64,000 nt of DNA. It comes from CAZVED01 sp964626205. Its GTDB lineage: Bacteria > Patescibacteriota > Patescibacteriia > SG8-24. Where the stretch lies: contig CAZVED010000005.1 in NCBI GenBank assembly GCA_964626205.1, forward strand, positions 1-64,000, read 5' to 3'. Positions 14,946 through 24,037 of this stretch are shown here, piece after piece. The notes below the pieces were generated by a model. That model was not told the origin of the DNA and made no database searches. It was given only the letters and a program-made list of their open reading frames with translations. Positions within the stretch are counted from its first letter, which is position 1, and every line of letters begins with the position of its first letter. The translations under genes and the position numbers were made by a program.

Positions 14946-16517
14946 CTAGGAACGGATAAGGGAGAAACCCGTCATCTCCTCCGGTTTCGGAACGTCCATG
15001 ATTTCGAGGATCGTCGGCGCGACGTCGCCGAGCATGCCCTCGCCGATACGCAGATCCTTCAGGACGTCGCTCACGATATGGAACGGAACAGGGTTCGTAC
15101 TATGCTCCGTGACAACCTCTCCGGTCTGGAGGTCGAGCATCTGCTCGGCGTTTCCATGGTCTGCGGTAACGACAAGGTGTCCACCCTTCGCAAGAACGGC
15201 ATCGGCGATCTTCCCGAGTTCGCGATCGATGGCCTCCACGGCCTTCACGGTCGCGCCGATATCACCGGAATGCGCGACCATGTCCGCACCGGCGAAATTG
15301 ATGCAGATGAAGTCATGTAAGTCCGTCTGAACACGGCGGCAGACCTCTTCCGCCGTGATCTGCGCGCGCATCTCCGGTAGATCCTTCGCGTGCATGACGT
15401 TCGCAGACGGAACACGCATGCGACCCTCGCCACGCAACGGGGCGGAGTATCCGCCGTTCATGAAGTACGTGACATGCGCGTACTTCTCCGACTCGGCAAT
15501 ATAGAACTGCCTGTGTGAAGCAAGCGTCTCAGTGAGCCCCATCTGGATGTCCTTGTTCGGGAAGGCCGTGTACATGTCTTCCAGATCAGGGCCGAAGTCC
15601 GCCATTGCCGCGAACCGCGTATTCGCCGCGATATCCCTACGCGTGAACGCGCCCTCGTTCTTGTGCTCGAAATCATGCTGAACGAAACACTTCGCGAGCT
15701 GGCGCGCACGATCGGAACGCAGGTTGAAGAAGATGAAGACATCGTCGGGACGGACGGCTCCGACCGGCTTCCCGTCACCGTCGACGATGGCGGTCGGGTT
15801 GACGAACTCATCAGACTCCCCGCGTTCATACGCGAGCTTCAGCGCGGTCGCGGCATCTGGTGCCGTGAACCCCTCGCCGAGCGTGATGCAGTGGTACGCC
15901 TTCTCCGTACGATCCCAGAACTTGTTACGATCCATAGCATAGAATCGCCCGCAAATGCTCGCGATCTTCTGCCCCGGCGTGAGCCACGACTCGACCTGTG
16001 CAAGCATGTTCGGTGCGGAGAACGGTTTGGAGTCACGGCCGTCAGTGAAGAGGTGAACGCGGACATCCGACATGTTCTGCTCAGAGAGCATCTGCAAGGT
16101 CGCGCGAAGATGTCCCGGACTCGCATGCGCGCTGTTGCCGTTCGTGAGCAACCCCATCACATGGACTGTCGTTCCATACTTGCGCGCGTGCTTAACAACC
16201 TCCTTGAACGCGGTGTTCTTGAAGAACGTGCGGTCCTTGATGGCCTCTGCAACGACAACAATATCTTGTCGTACGATGCGGCCGGCGCCGATATTGATGT
16301 GTCCAGCTTCGGAGTTTCCTTCTTGGTCCGGCAACAAGCCGACGTACCGGCCGTGCGACATGAGGTGCGTCGTCGGGTACTCCTGCGCAAACCGCGTCAT
16401 GTTCGGAGTCTTTGCGAGCGAAATAGCGTTCCCCGGACCCGCTGGGGCAAGACCCCATCCGTCGAGGACAGCAAGAACGACTGGACCACTCTTTTTAGCC
16501 TTATTTTGGGCATCCAT
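14946..16517 (-). CDS. gpmI: Cofactor-independent phosphoglycerate mutase, paralogue 2
   Basis: 523 aa. The start ATG at 16517 (MDAQNKAKKSG) is chosen because a GGGGGACC site precedes it; the frame upstream overlaps the eno terminator. Catalytic signatures are retained: DGWG, EGNSEAGH (Ala replaces Val after the active Ser-Glu), FTDGRDSK, GRFYAMDRN, TADHGNAE and HSTNPVPF. It is clearly diverged from the neighbouring copy along most of its length, so this is an old duplication or separate acquisition, not a recent repeat. Whether both copies are true mutases is open. Confidence 0.93.
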   Translation of the reverse strand: MDAQNKAKKSGPVVLAVLDGWGLAPAGPGNAISLAKTPNMTRFAQEYPTTHLMSHGRYVGLLPDQEGNSEAGHINIGAGRIVRQDIVVVAEAIKDRTFFKNTAFKEVVKHARKYGTTVHVMGLLTNGNSAHASPGHLRATLQMLSEQNMSDVRVHLFTDGRDSKPFSAPNMLAQVESWLTPGQKIASICGRFYAMDRNKFWDRTEKAYHCITLGEGFTAPDAATALKLAYERGESDEFVNPTAIVDGDGKPVGAVRPDDVFIFFNLRSDRARQLAKCFVQHDFEHKNEGAFTRRDIAANTRFAAMADFGPDLEDMYTAFPNKDIQMGLTETLASHRQFYIAESEKYAHVTYFMNGGYSAPLRGEGRMRVPSANVMHAKDLPEMRAQITAEEVCRRVQTDLHDFICINFAGADMVAHSGDIGATVKAVEAIDRELGKIADAVLAKGGHLVVTADHGNAEQMLDLQTGEVVTEHSTNPVPFHIVSDVLKDLRIGEGMLGDVAPTILEIMDVPKPEEMTGFSLIRS

Positions 16518-16547
16518 AGGTCCCCCCAGTATACCCGACAGCAGGCT

Positions 16548-16582
16548 TAAAATAAAGGACCGGAGTCTCTGCTCCGGCCCTT
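16548..16582 (-). terminator. Intrinsic terminator downstream of eno
   Basis: On the minus strand GGGCCGGAG pairs with CTCCGGTCC (one wobble or mismatch), followed by TTTATTTTAA. It separates eno from the tandem gpmI genes. Confidence 0.8.
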
Positions 16583-16599
16583 CTCGGCAAGACGGTACG

Positions 16600-17874
16600 C
16601 TACCGTTTTCCTGTCTCGCTTTCAATCTCCATCAGCCGATTGTACTTCTCCAGCCGTTCGCTACGAGAGAGTGACCCCGTCTTGATGAACTCGGCCTCCA
16701 CCGCGACAGCGAGGTCCGCAATGAACGTATCTGCGGTCTCACCGGAACGGTGCGAGACGGCCACCTTATAGCCGTTCTTCTTAGCGAGCAGGATGGTATC
16801 CATGGTCTCGCTCAAGGAACCAATCTGGTTCACCTTGATGAGGATGGCGTTGGCGACACCGCGGTCGATTCCCTGCTGCAGGCGCTTCTTGTCCGTGACG
16901 AACAGATCATCACCGACAAGGACCATCTTCCGCTTGAAACGCTTCGTGTGCTTCTCCCAGTTTTCCCAGTCGTCTTCGCTCAAGCCGTCCTCAAGCGTCA
17001 TGAACGGATACTTCTTGAACCATTCAGCATACACCGCATCGAGCTGCGCAGCCGTGAGTGACTTCTTATCTGCCTTCAAGATGTAGCGCTGTTTCTTGGC
17101 ATCGTAGAACTCCGACGCCGCAGCATCCATACCGACTGCAATGTCGCGGCCCGGCTTGTACCCGGCGGCGACGATTGCCTCCATGATGCACTTGAACGCC
17201 AGCTCGTTGGAACCGAGCTTCGGCGCATAGCCGCCTTCATCGCCGACGGACGTGACGAAGCCCTTCTTCTTGAGAATCTTGGCGAGCGCATGGAACGTCT
17301 CGGAACCTGCACGGACGCGCTCGCGGAAGGTCTTCATCTTGGGGATGATGATGCACTCCTGGAAATCGATGGCGAAGTCCGCATGCGCACCGCCATTGAG
17401 CACGTTCATCATCGGGAGCGGCATCGGATGCTTCTTGGACGTGATGCGGTAGGCGCGACGGAGGTACGCATACAACGGTAGGCGCGACGAGACAGCAGCT
17501 GCGCGTGCGACGGCCAACGAGACGCCGAGGATGGCGTTCGCGCCGAGCTTCGACTTGTTCGCTGTACCGTCGAGCGCGAGCAGCATGTCGTCGATGCGTC
17601 GCTGTGCGATCGCATCCGCGCCAAGGAGCGCCTTGCGGATAGGACCGTTCACGTTACGAACGGCCTTGAGCACGCCTTTGCCTCCGTAGCGCTTCGCGTC
17701 GCCGTCGCGCAGCTCCAACGCCTCATGCGTACCCGTGCTTGCACCGGACGGCACGGAAGCATTCCCGATGCTGCCATCCTTAAGCGTCACCCGCACCGCA
17801 ACCGTAGGGTTGCCGCGGGAATCGAGAATCTCTCGCGCGGAGATGTCGGTGATGGCGCGCTTATTCGAGCTCAT
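16600..17874 (-). CDS. eno: Enolase
   Basis: 424 aa, normal length. It converts 2-phosphoglycerate to phosphoenolpyruvate. Signatures include ILDSRGNPTV at the N-terminus, the GASTGTHEALELRDGD loop (the usual consensus is GASTGxxEAxELRD), SVGDEGGYAPKL, LEDGLSEDDWENW, GDDLFVT and the C-terminal SHRSGETADTFIADLAV. All Mg ligands and the catalytic Lys and Glu regions are present. The first codons overlap the SIMPL gene by 14 bp, so the two are co-transcribed. Confidence 0.97.
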   Translation of the reverse strand: MSSNKRAITDISAREILDSRGNPTVAVRVTLKDGSIGNASVPSGASTGTHEALELRDGDAKRYGGKGVLKAVRNVNGPIRKALLGADAIAQRRIDDMLLALDGTANKSKLGANAILGVSLAVARAAAVSSRLPLYAYLRRAYRITSKKHPMPLPMMNVLNGGAHADFAIDFQECIIIPKMKTFRERVRAGSETFHALAKILKKKGFVTSVGDEGGYAPKLGSNELAFKCIMEAIVAAGYKPGRDIAVGMDAAASEFYDAKKQRYILKADKKSLTAAQLDAVYAEWFKKYPFMTLEDGLSEDDWENWEKHTKRFKRKMVLVGDDLFVTDKKRLQQGIDRGVANAILIKVNQIGSLSETMDTILLAKKNGYKVAVSHRSGETADTFIADLAVAVEAEFIKTGSLSRSERLEKYNRLMEIESETGKR

Positions 17875-18631
17875 ACGTCACCGTCACGTTCGAGATGACA
17901 TCCGAAGAGCCCGCCTCGATGTCGGGTGAGCCGCCGCCCATGCCCATCGCACGTTCCGCATACGCATATACCGGAACCGGGTAGCCACCGTTCGTAGACT
18001 CGCTGAAAGAAACGATACGGCGCAGCTTCACGCCAGCCGCGTCCGCGAGCATCTGTGCCTTGCGCTTGGCGTCCTCGAACGCCGCGACGCGTGCTTCGTT
18101 CTCAAGCTCCTCGCGCTCATCGATAACGAACGTGATGCCGCCGACCTGGTTGGCACCTTTCTCCCCTGCCGCCGCGATGATGTTGCCAACGCTCGCGAGA
18201 TCGCGAATCTTCACCATGACGCTCTGGCTTACGACATACCCGCCGATAGAACTCCTTCCATCGACGTAATCGTACCGCGGACTGATGTCGTAGTTCGCTG
18301 TCTTGATGTCGTTGTCCTCCACGCCGAATCCCTTGATGGCCGCAATGACATCATTCATGATGCGCGTGTTCTCACGCTGCGCCTCGCCGACGGTCGGACG
18401 GTCGACCATGGTGCCGATGGTGATGCTCGCCATGTCCGGCACGGACGTGACCTCGCCAAGACCTCCTACGGTGATGAGGTTGCGTTCGTCGAGTGGGACG
18501 CCGATGTAGTCGAACGACCGCGCGGCATTACGAGCGAGCAGACCGACCCAGACGATCAGCGTGAGCATGAGGACGGATGCAAGTACCGTGACGAAACCGT
18601 GGCGTGGCAAGGAAACTGGTGTGTTCTCCAT
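17861..18631 (-). CDS. SIMPL-domain (DUF541) membrane-anchored protein
   Basis: 256 aa. An N-terminal membrane helix (FVTVLASVLMLTLIVWVGLLA, about 13-33) precedes one SIMPL/DUF541 domain, with ITVGGLGEVTSVPDMASITIGT at the start and DAKRKAQMLADAAGVKLRRI, the most conserved helix, near 190-210. The family is periplasmic or extracytoplasmic and its function is poorly known (oxidative-stress links are reported for some members). It sits between pgk and eno. Nothing in its sequence points to glycolysis, so it is likely a passenger. Confidence 0.9.
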   Translation of the reverse strand: MENTPVSLPRHGFVTVLASVLMLTLIVWVGLLARNAARSFDYIGVPLDERNLITVGGLGEVTSVPDMASITIGTMVDRPTVGEAQRENTRIMNDVIAAIKGFGVEDNDIKTANYDISPRYDYVDGRSSIGGYVVSQSVMVKIRDLASVGNIIAAAGEKGANQVGGITFVIDEREELENEARVAAFEDAKRKAQMLADAAGVKLRRIVSFSESTNGGYPVPVYAYAERAMGMGGGSPDIEAGSSDVISNVTVTYELE

Positions 18632-18653
18632 AGGTGTAAGGATAGAAGTTGGA

Positions 18654-20000
18654 TTATCGTTTATTCTTTACGCGAGGTTTCGCTACCGCTTTCGTTTTGA
18701 CCTTCGGCTTCGCGCGCTTCGGCACCACTTTCTTCGCCGCCCCAGCCTTCCTGACAGATACTTTCCGTTTTCGTACGGCCTTGGCAGCAGGACGTGGTCG
18801 CGAGTGGTCGATGAGCGGTTCGATGCCAGGCATGGGCTTGCCTCCGAGGAAGTCGAGCATCGCTCCGCCGCCAGTAGAAACATGGTCGACGAACTCGCCC
18901 ATGCCGGTCTTTGCGAGCACCGGCAGCGTGTCGCCACCACCCACGACACCGAACGCCTTTCCGGAAGACCGTGCCGCGATGACGCGCGCGAGAATGAGGG
19001 AGCCGTTCGCGAAACGCGGAATCTCATGCACGCCGACCGGACCATTCCAAACGACGGTCTGCGCGGATTTAATGAGCGCCGCATAAACGCGCATCGTCCC
19101 AGGACCGATATCCACGACGCTCTCCTTCGCACGAATGCCGTCGGGCGTCGTCACGCGGATAATCGCATCAGCAGCGACCTTGTCTGCGACAAGGACGTCG
19201 TGCGGGAGCAAAATCTTCCGCTCGCGCAGCAACGCCTTTGCGAGCTTCACGTCTTTCGCGGAATGTACGGACGCGCCAATACGCAGCCCTTTCGCCTTAA
19301 AGAAGTTGTTCGCCATGCCGCCACCGATGAGCACCGCGTCAGCGAGCGGAAGCAGGCTCTTGATGACCGGCAGCTTCGTGCCGATTTTCACGCCACCGAC
19401 CACGACGACGAACGGCTTCTTGGGGTGGTCAAACAGCCGCGAAAGCTGCGCAACCTCTTTCTGCAGAAGGAGTCCCGCGTAGCTCGGAAGGAGCGCGGCG
19501 ACGCCGACCACGGACGCATGCGCGCGATGCGTCACAGAAAACGCATCGTTCACAAACAAATCGGCGAACGAAGCGAGCCGGCGCGCGAGGAACGGACTAT
19601 TTTTCTCCTCTCCTTTATAGAAGCGGATGTTCTCGAGCAGGGCGATGTCGCCATCCTGCATGGTCGCAAGGCGACGATCGACGACGTCACCGTCATCAAT
19701 ACTTTCCATGACGAAACGGACCGGTCGACGGAGATGTTCCTCAAGGAGACGCGCCGCAGGAAGCAACGAAAGCGCGCGCTCCTTCGCTGCAGGCCGACCA
19801 AGATGCGAGACGATGATGACGCGGGCACCCGCATCCGACAACTGGCGGATGGTCGGGATAGCGGCGCGAATACGGTCGTCGTCGTCCTTACCGATGTCTC
19901 CTCGAGCGCCGACGCGTACGTTGAAATCGACGCGGAGGAGGACGCGTTTCCCTTTGAGGGACCGTGCAGGCGGAAGCATGCGAAGTTTCATGGCATTCAT
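18654..20000 (-). CDS. pgk: Phosphoglycerate kinase with a long basic tail
   Basis: 448 aa, about 50 longer than usual. The kinase is complete: RVDFNVR near 24-30, SHLGRP, LLENIRFYKGEE, NDAFSVTHRAHAS, the GGVKIGTK ATP region, NGPVGVHE, GGGDTLP and STGGGAMLDFLGG. It transfers phosphate between 1,3-bisphosphoglycerate and ADP. After PGIEPLIDHS the last ~50 residues are almost only Lys, Arg, Ala, Val and Pro (AVRKRKVSVRKAGAAKK...), like the tails of histone H1-like proteins. No stop or frameshift separates the tail from the enzyme. The start could also be the ATG at 19991. Confidence 0.95.
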   Translation of the reverse strand: MNAMKLRMLPPARSLKGKRVLLRVDFNVRVGARGDIGKDDDDRIRAAIPTIRQLSDAGARVIIVSHLGRPAAKERALSLLPAARLLEEHLRRPVRFVMESIDDGDVVDRRLATMQDGDIALLENIRFYKGEEKNSPFLARRLASFADLFVNDAFSVTHRAHASVVGVAALLPSYAGLLLQKEVAQLSRLFDHPKKPFVVVVGGVKIGTKLPVIKSLLPLADAVLIGGGMANNFFKAKGLRIGASVHSAKDVKLAKALLRERKILLPHDVLVADKVAADAIIRVTTPDGIRAKESVVDIGPGTMRVYAALIKSAQTVVWNGPVGVHEIPRFANGSLILARVIAARSSGKAFGVVGGGDTLPVLAKTGMGEFVDHVSTGGGAMLDFLGGKPMPGIEPLIDHSRPRPAAKAVRKRKVSVRKAGAAKKVVPKRAKPKVKTKAVAKPRVKNKR

Positions 20001-20074
20001 GCTTTTCGGAGACAGTATAGCATATCCGCACTACCTCCTACGATAAGGACGGAAAAACGTATCGCGGACGCGCA

Positions 20075-21382
20075 TCAGTCGTTGCGCGTATAGACGCGGA
20101 TGCCGCTCCACCAGACGCGGAACGCCTGGAGCGGCGGCAAGATGCCGAGGAAATACCGGAAGTCTGCGGCGCCACGCAAGCACCAGCCAAGAACTCCGCT
20201 CCCGACAGCCTTCCCTTTCTGCACGATGGAAAACTTCGCTCCGACGGTGATGATCATGGGGTACCCCTGGAAACGATACCGCTCGTCGGAGCCGCCTTTG
20301 ATGCGATTCGCAATCGTGGTTCCGACGAGACGGCCATGCACCATCGCCGTCTGCGCAAGCCACGGCACCGGAAGGTTCGTGGACGGATCCATGAGCAAGG
20401 CGGCGTCACCCACGACGAAGACGTCCTTGTGGCCATCGACCTCCAGCGACGAACCGACAGGGACGCGCTTCCCGCGCTCGTCCAACGGAAGGCCGAGCTT
20501 CTCCATGACCGGGTGCCCCTTCACGCCTCCCGTCCAGACGACAACGTCCGCATCGATGCCGATGGTATCTTTGCCACGAAAATCCGTCCGCAGCGACGCG
20601 GACGTCTCCTCCAGTCGCAACGCGCGCGGACCGATGGTGAGTCGCCCATCCCCCACCTCCTTCACGGTAGCATCGAGGTATAGCGTGACGCCCAGGTGTT
20701 GTAGGCGTTCCTCCGCGATCGCGGAAACACGCGGATGCATCATCGGTAGCACGCGATCGCGACCCTCGATGAGGCAGATGGTGAAATCCGCCGGCTGCAG
20801 ATGTCCTTTCATGAGATGCCTGCGGAACAGCATCGTCGTTTCGGCGGCAAGCTCGACGCCGGCTGCACCCGCACCGCCGATGGCGATGGTAAACCGCTCG
20901 ATCTTTCCCTGCTCACGCAAGTGTAACAACTCGTGGATACGGCGCCGCAACCGCTCCGCGTCCTGCACAGTCTTGAGCGGCAAAGCACGTTCCTGCATGC
21001 CGGGAATACCGAAGTAGTTGGTGTCAGAGCCGACCGCGACGACGAGTGTGTCGTATCGGAGCGAGATGCCAGTCGACAGGTGAACGTGGCGGTTCGCCAG
21101 ATCACCGCCAACGACCTCAGCTTGGAGGAAATCGACACCCCATCGCGCGAGCATGGATGGAACATCCGTCGTGATACCGGAACGGATGAGCTTCGCCGTA
21201 CCGATGTCCTGATGCTCGACGAAAGCCGTAGCGAGTTCGTACAGGAGCGGCGTGAAAAGATGCGACGGCTGGCGGTCGATGACCGTGATGCGAACATCCT
21301 TCCGCTTGCCGAGGCGGCGACCGAGCGTGCGGGCGGCGGCGATACCGGCGAACCCCGCGCCGAGAATGACGATGGAACGCAT
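20075..21382 (-). CDS. ndh: Type II NADH dehydrogenase (NDH-2-like FAD oxidoreductase)
   Basis: 435 aa. The N-terminal FAD site ILGAGFAGIAAARTLG is at 5-20. The NAD site IGGAGAAGVELAAE is near 168-181. The second FAD contact VFVVGDAAL is near 318-326. PVPWLAQTAMVHG and a C-terminal amphipathic or hydrophobic segment (LGWCLRGAADFRYFLGILPP) for membrane binding follow. It oxidises NADH to reduce a quinone or another acceptor without pumping protons. No other respiratory gene is seen here. Next to gapA and pgk it may recycle the NADH made by GAPDH. Confidence 0.9.
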   Translation of the reverse strand: MRSIVILGAGFAGIAAARTLGRRLGKRKDVRITVIDRQPSHLFTPLLYELATAFVEHQDIGTAKLIRSGITTDVPSMLARWGVDFLQAEVVGGDLANRHVHLSTGISLRYDTLVVAVGSDTNYFGIPGMQERALPLKTVQDAERLRRRIHELLHLREQGKIERFTIAIGGAGAAGVELAAETTMLFRRHLMKGHLQPADFTICLIEGRDRVLPMMHPRVSAIAEERLQHLGVTLYLDATVKEVGDGRLTIGPRALRLEETSASLRTDFRGKDTIGIDADVVVWTGGVKGHPVMEKLGLPLDERGKRVPVGSSLEVDGHKDVFVVGDAALLMDPSTNLPVPWLAQTAMVHGRLVGTTIANRIKGGSDERYRFQGYPMIITVGAKFSIVQKGKAVGSGVLGWCLRGAADFRYFLGILPPLQAFRVWWSGIRVYTRND

Positions 21383-21384
21383 AC

Positions 21385-22299
21385 TCAGAATGTTATGGTG
21401 AGTAAGGAAATCTCCGGCGGAGCGAACAGGCGCGCGCGGGTGCCGGACGTGCCAACACCAGGGGTGATGAACAATGTCGTCGGGCCGACGGAAAACAACC
21501 CCTGGTCGAACGAACGCCCTAGCGTCGTGGGCAACGGACCGACCGGACCGATGAACGGCAGCCGAATCTGGCCTCCGTGCGTATGCCCCGCGACGACGAG
21601 ATCGATGTTATGCACCTCTGCGGCACGAACGAAATCCGGCTCATGCGCGAGCAGCACGGTTGCCTCCCCTTCCTTGCGCTCCGTCAGCGCAGCATCCCAA
21701 TCGGGCGCACCGTACCAAAGGTCATCCAGACCGATGAGGCGGAGCGGCTCGCCATCAACCTCCAATACAATAGATTCGTTGGTAAGCACTTCCACGCCAT
21801 AGCGTTCAATGGCGTGCCGGACATCCACCGCACCGACGCGATAGTCCCAGTTTCCGAGCACGGCAAATGTTCCGTACTCCGAGCGCAGATCGCGCAACGG
21901 GGCAAGCTGCTCCATACCCGCCGCATTCGAGACGAAGTCGCCTGCGAGCAGGACAAGGTCCGGCTCTACGGCGTTCGTCGCATGCACGACGCGACGCAAC
22001 CATGCTTCATGATGGTGGTACCCGAGATGTGTGTCAGACACGACCGCGATGCGCAGCATGCGCGACCCATCACCAACGTGGACGGCATACTCGCGCGTCA
22101 CGAGCAGGTTCGGTTCCACGAAGCTTCCGTAAAACACGACGAGCCAGCCGAACACGAGGAGCGGCGCAATGTGCGCAAGAACGCCCGTACCGCGCAGATG
22201 TTCAGGACGTGACCGGAGCCAAAACAGCAGCAACGGAACGCCGGCGAGAACCGCGGCGATCGCGAGATCGAACGTGGCGTGGTAGAGCCAAGCGGACAT
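21385..22299 (-). CDS. Membrane-anchored metallophosphoesterase (YkuE/YaeI-like)
   Basis: 304 aa. Two N-terminal membrane helices (about 10-28 and 40-62) precede a calcineurin-like domain: VVSDTHLGYHHHE, LLAGDFVSNA, LGNWDYR (Trp replaces the usual His of GNHD), LLAHEPDF and VAGHTHGGQIRLP. This is the YkuE/YaeI group, whose known substrates include UDP-diacylglucosamine in some bacteria; here the substrate is unknown. The Trp in motif III removes the usual catalytic His, a variation I recall from this subgroup. Only 2 bp separate it from ndh. Confidence 0.88.
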   Translation of the reverse strand: MSAWLYHATFDLAIAAVLAGVPLLLFWLRSRPEHLRGTGVLAHIAPLLVFGWLVVFYGSFVEPNLLVTREYAVHVGDGSRMLRIAVVSDTHLGYHHHEAWLRRVVHATNAVEPDLVLLAGDFVSNAAGMEQLAPLRDLRSEYGTFAVLGNWDYRVGAVDVRHAIERYGVEVLTNESIVLEVDGEPLRLIGLDDLWYGAPDWDAALTERKEGEATVLLAHEPDFVRAAEVHNIDLVVAGHTHGGQIRLPFIGPVGPLPTTLGRSFDQGLFSVGPTTLFITPGVGTSGTRARLFAPPEISLLTITF

Positions 22300-22303
22300 C
22301 CGT

Positions 22304-23314
22304 TCAGCGGAGCGATTTACCGACGAGCTCGGCCATCTCGCCGAGGCGGCAAGAATACCCCCACTCGTTGTCGTACCACGCGACGACCTTTACGAGATCA
22401 CCGTCCACGACCTTCGTGAGTCCGAGATCCACGATTGACGAGTAAGAGTTCTTGATGAAATCCGTCGAGACAAGTTCCTCATCCGTGACAGCCATGATGC
22501 CTTTCCACCGTGCGAGCTTGGCAGCCTTGCGGAACACGGCGTTGATTTCCTCGACCGTCGTCTTCTTCTTGAGAACGAACGTGAAGTCCGCAAGCGAAAC
22601 GACCGGGACCGGAACGCGCAGCGCCAAGCCGTCGAAGAGGCCCTTGAGTTCGGGAATGGCCTCTGCCACAGCGATAGCCGCGCCAGTAGAGGTCGGAATG
22701 ATATTCGTGGCGGCGGCGCGGGCACGGCGGAGATCCTTATGCGGTCCGTCCTGGAGATTCTGGTCCGCGGTGTAGCCGTGCGTCGTCGTCATGAGCGCCT
22801 TCTTCACGCCGAACGTCTCGTGCATGACGGCGGCAACCGGCGCGATGCAGTTGGTGGTGCAAGAGGCGTTGTTGATGATCTTCGCCTTGCCTGCATCCTT
22901 CGGGTTCACACCGAGCACGTGCGTCGGAATCGCCCCACCCTTTGCAGGCGCCGAAAGAATGACGCGCTTGGCGCCAGCCGTGATGTGCTGACCTGCGCCC
23001 GCCTCGTCGGTGAAGCGACCCGTGCATTCGAGCACGACATCGATCTTCTCTTTTGCCCACGGCAGCTTCGTTGGATCCTTCTCCGCATAGACGCGAATCT
23101 TCTTCCCGTCGATGATGAGATGCTCTGCATCGTACGACACCTTGCGGTCATAGGCACCGTAGCTCGTGTCGTACTTCAAAAGATGCGCGAGGGTCTTGGT
23201 ATCCGTAAGGTCGTTCACGGCGACGAACTCCAGACTCTTGAGGCGACCGAAAGAAGCCTTGAACGTGTTCCTTCCGATACGACCGAAACCGTTGATAGCA
23301 ACGCGGGTTGGCAT
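22304..23314 (-). CDS. gapA: Glyceraldehyde-3-phosphate dehydrogenase
   Basis: 336 aa. The NAD-binding INGFGRIGRN is at the N-terminus, the active site ASCTTNC at about 155-161, TTTHGYTADQ follows, and the C-terminal WYDNEWGYS is intact. The residue after the second beta-strand (VNDLTD) fits NAD preference. It makes 1,3-bisphosphoglycerate and NADH in the cytoplasm. It is the first gene of the minus-strand run gapA, phosphoesterase, ndh, pgk, SIMPL, eno, gpmI, gpmI. No Shine-Dalgarno is visible before the ATG. Confidence 0.97.
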   Translation of the reverse strand: MPTRVAINGFGRIGRNTFKASFGRLKSLEFVAVNDLTDTKTLAHLLKYDTSYGAYDRKVSYDAEHLIIDGKKIRVYAEKDPTKLPWAKEKIDVVLECTGRFTDEAGAGQHITAGAKRVILSAPAKGGAIPTHVLGVNPKDAGKAKIINNASCTTNCIAPVAAVMHETFGVKKALMTTTHGYTADQNLQDGPHKDLRRARAAATNIIPTSTGAAIAVAEAIPELKGLFDGLALRVPVPVVSLADFTFVLKKKTTVEEINAVFRKAAKLARWKGIMAVTDEELVSTDFIKNSYSSIVDLGLTKVVDGDLVKVVAWYDNEWGYSCRLGEMAELVGKSLR

Positions 23315-23359
23315 ACGTGACGCGACGATGATGGTGGATAATTACCCTTATGATAGCAC

Positions 23360-23393
23360 GAAAAACGAAAAACCGGCCCCGAGAGGCCGGCTT
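23360..23393 (-). terminator. Intrinsic terminator of rpsB-tsf
   Basis: A 6-bp GC stem (CCGGCC / GGCCGG) is followed on the minus strand by TTTTTCGTTTTT. Confidence 0.85.
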
Positions 23394-23409
23394 CCGTCGA
23401 GATGGCGAC

Positions 23410-24009
23410 TTACGCCTTCTCCCCGAGCGCGTAGCGAGTGAACCGCTTCACGACGATGTTCTCGCCGATCATGCCGATCTTCGCCTTGACGATCTCCTCG
23501 ATAGTGAGGTCCTCGTCCTTCACGAAGCGCTGATTCATGAGGCACATCTCCGAGAGGTACTTGTCGAGCTTACCGTCGACGATCTTGTCGACGACGTCCT
23601 GTGGCTTGCCGGAGCCTGCGAACTCCTCGGCGATCATGGAGCGTTCTTTCTCGATCATCTCTTGCGGAACATCCGCGCGGGAGACATAGAGCGGGTTCGC
23701 TGCCGCGATCTGCAGCGCGAGGTCGTGAACGAACTCTTGGAACTGCTCGTTGCGCGCGACGAAGTCCGTCTCGCAGAGCACCTCGATGAGCACACCGACC
23801 TGGCCCGCGCCGTGGATGTAGGAGTGGATGATGCCTTGCTCGGTGGAACGCTCGCCCTTCTTGTCGGCCTTCGCGATACCCTTCTTGCGAAGGAGCTCCG
23901 CCGCGGCCTCGATGTCGCCACCAGCTTCCGTGAGCGCGTTCTTGCAGTCGACCACGCCGGCGCCAGTCATGCCACGCAGCTTGGTGATGGTTGTCATGTC
24001 GATGGACAT
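23410..24009 (-). CDS. tsf: Elongation factor Ts
   Basis: 199 aa, the short form typical of Gram-positives and CPR. It is the GDP-GTP exchange factor of EF-Tu. The N-terminal TGAGVVDCKNAL and the core CETDFVARNEQFQEFVHDLALQIAA are both clear. DEDLTIEEIVKAKIGMIGENIVVKRF closes the protein. The start is MSIDMTT at 24009; the ATG four codons later is an alternative. There is no Shine-Dalgarno. It follows rpsB as in most bacteria. Confidence 0.96.
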   Translation of the reverse strand: MSIDMTTITKLRGMTGAGVVDCKNALTEAGGDIEAAAELLRKKGIAKADKKGERSTEQGIIHSYIHGAGQVGVLIEVLCETDFVARNEQFQEFVHDLALQIAAANPLYVSRADVPQEMIEKERSMIAEEFAGSGKPQDVVDKIVDGKLDKYLSEMCLMNQRFVKDEDLTIEEIVKAKIGMIGENIVVKRFTRYALGEKA

Positions 24010-24037
24010 AGAACGATGGGGTTACCTGTCTCGGGAC

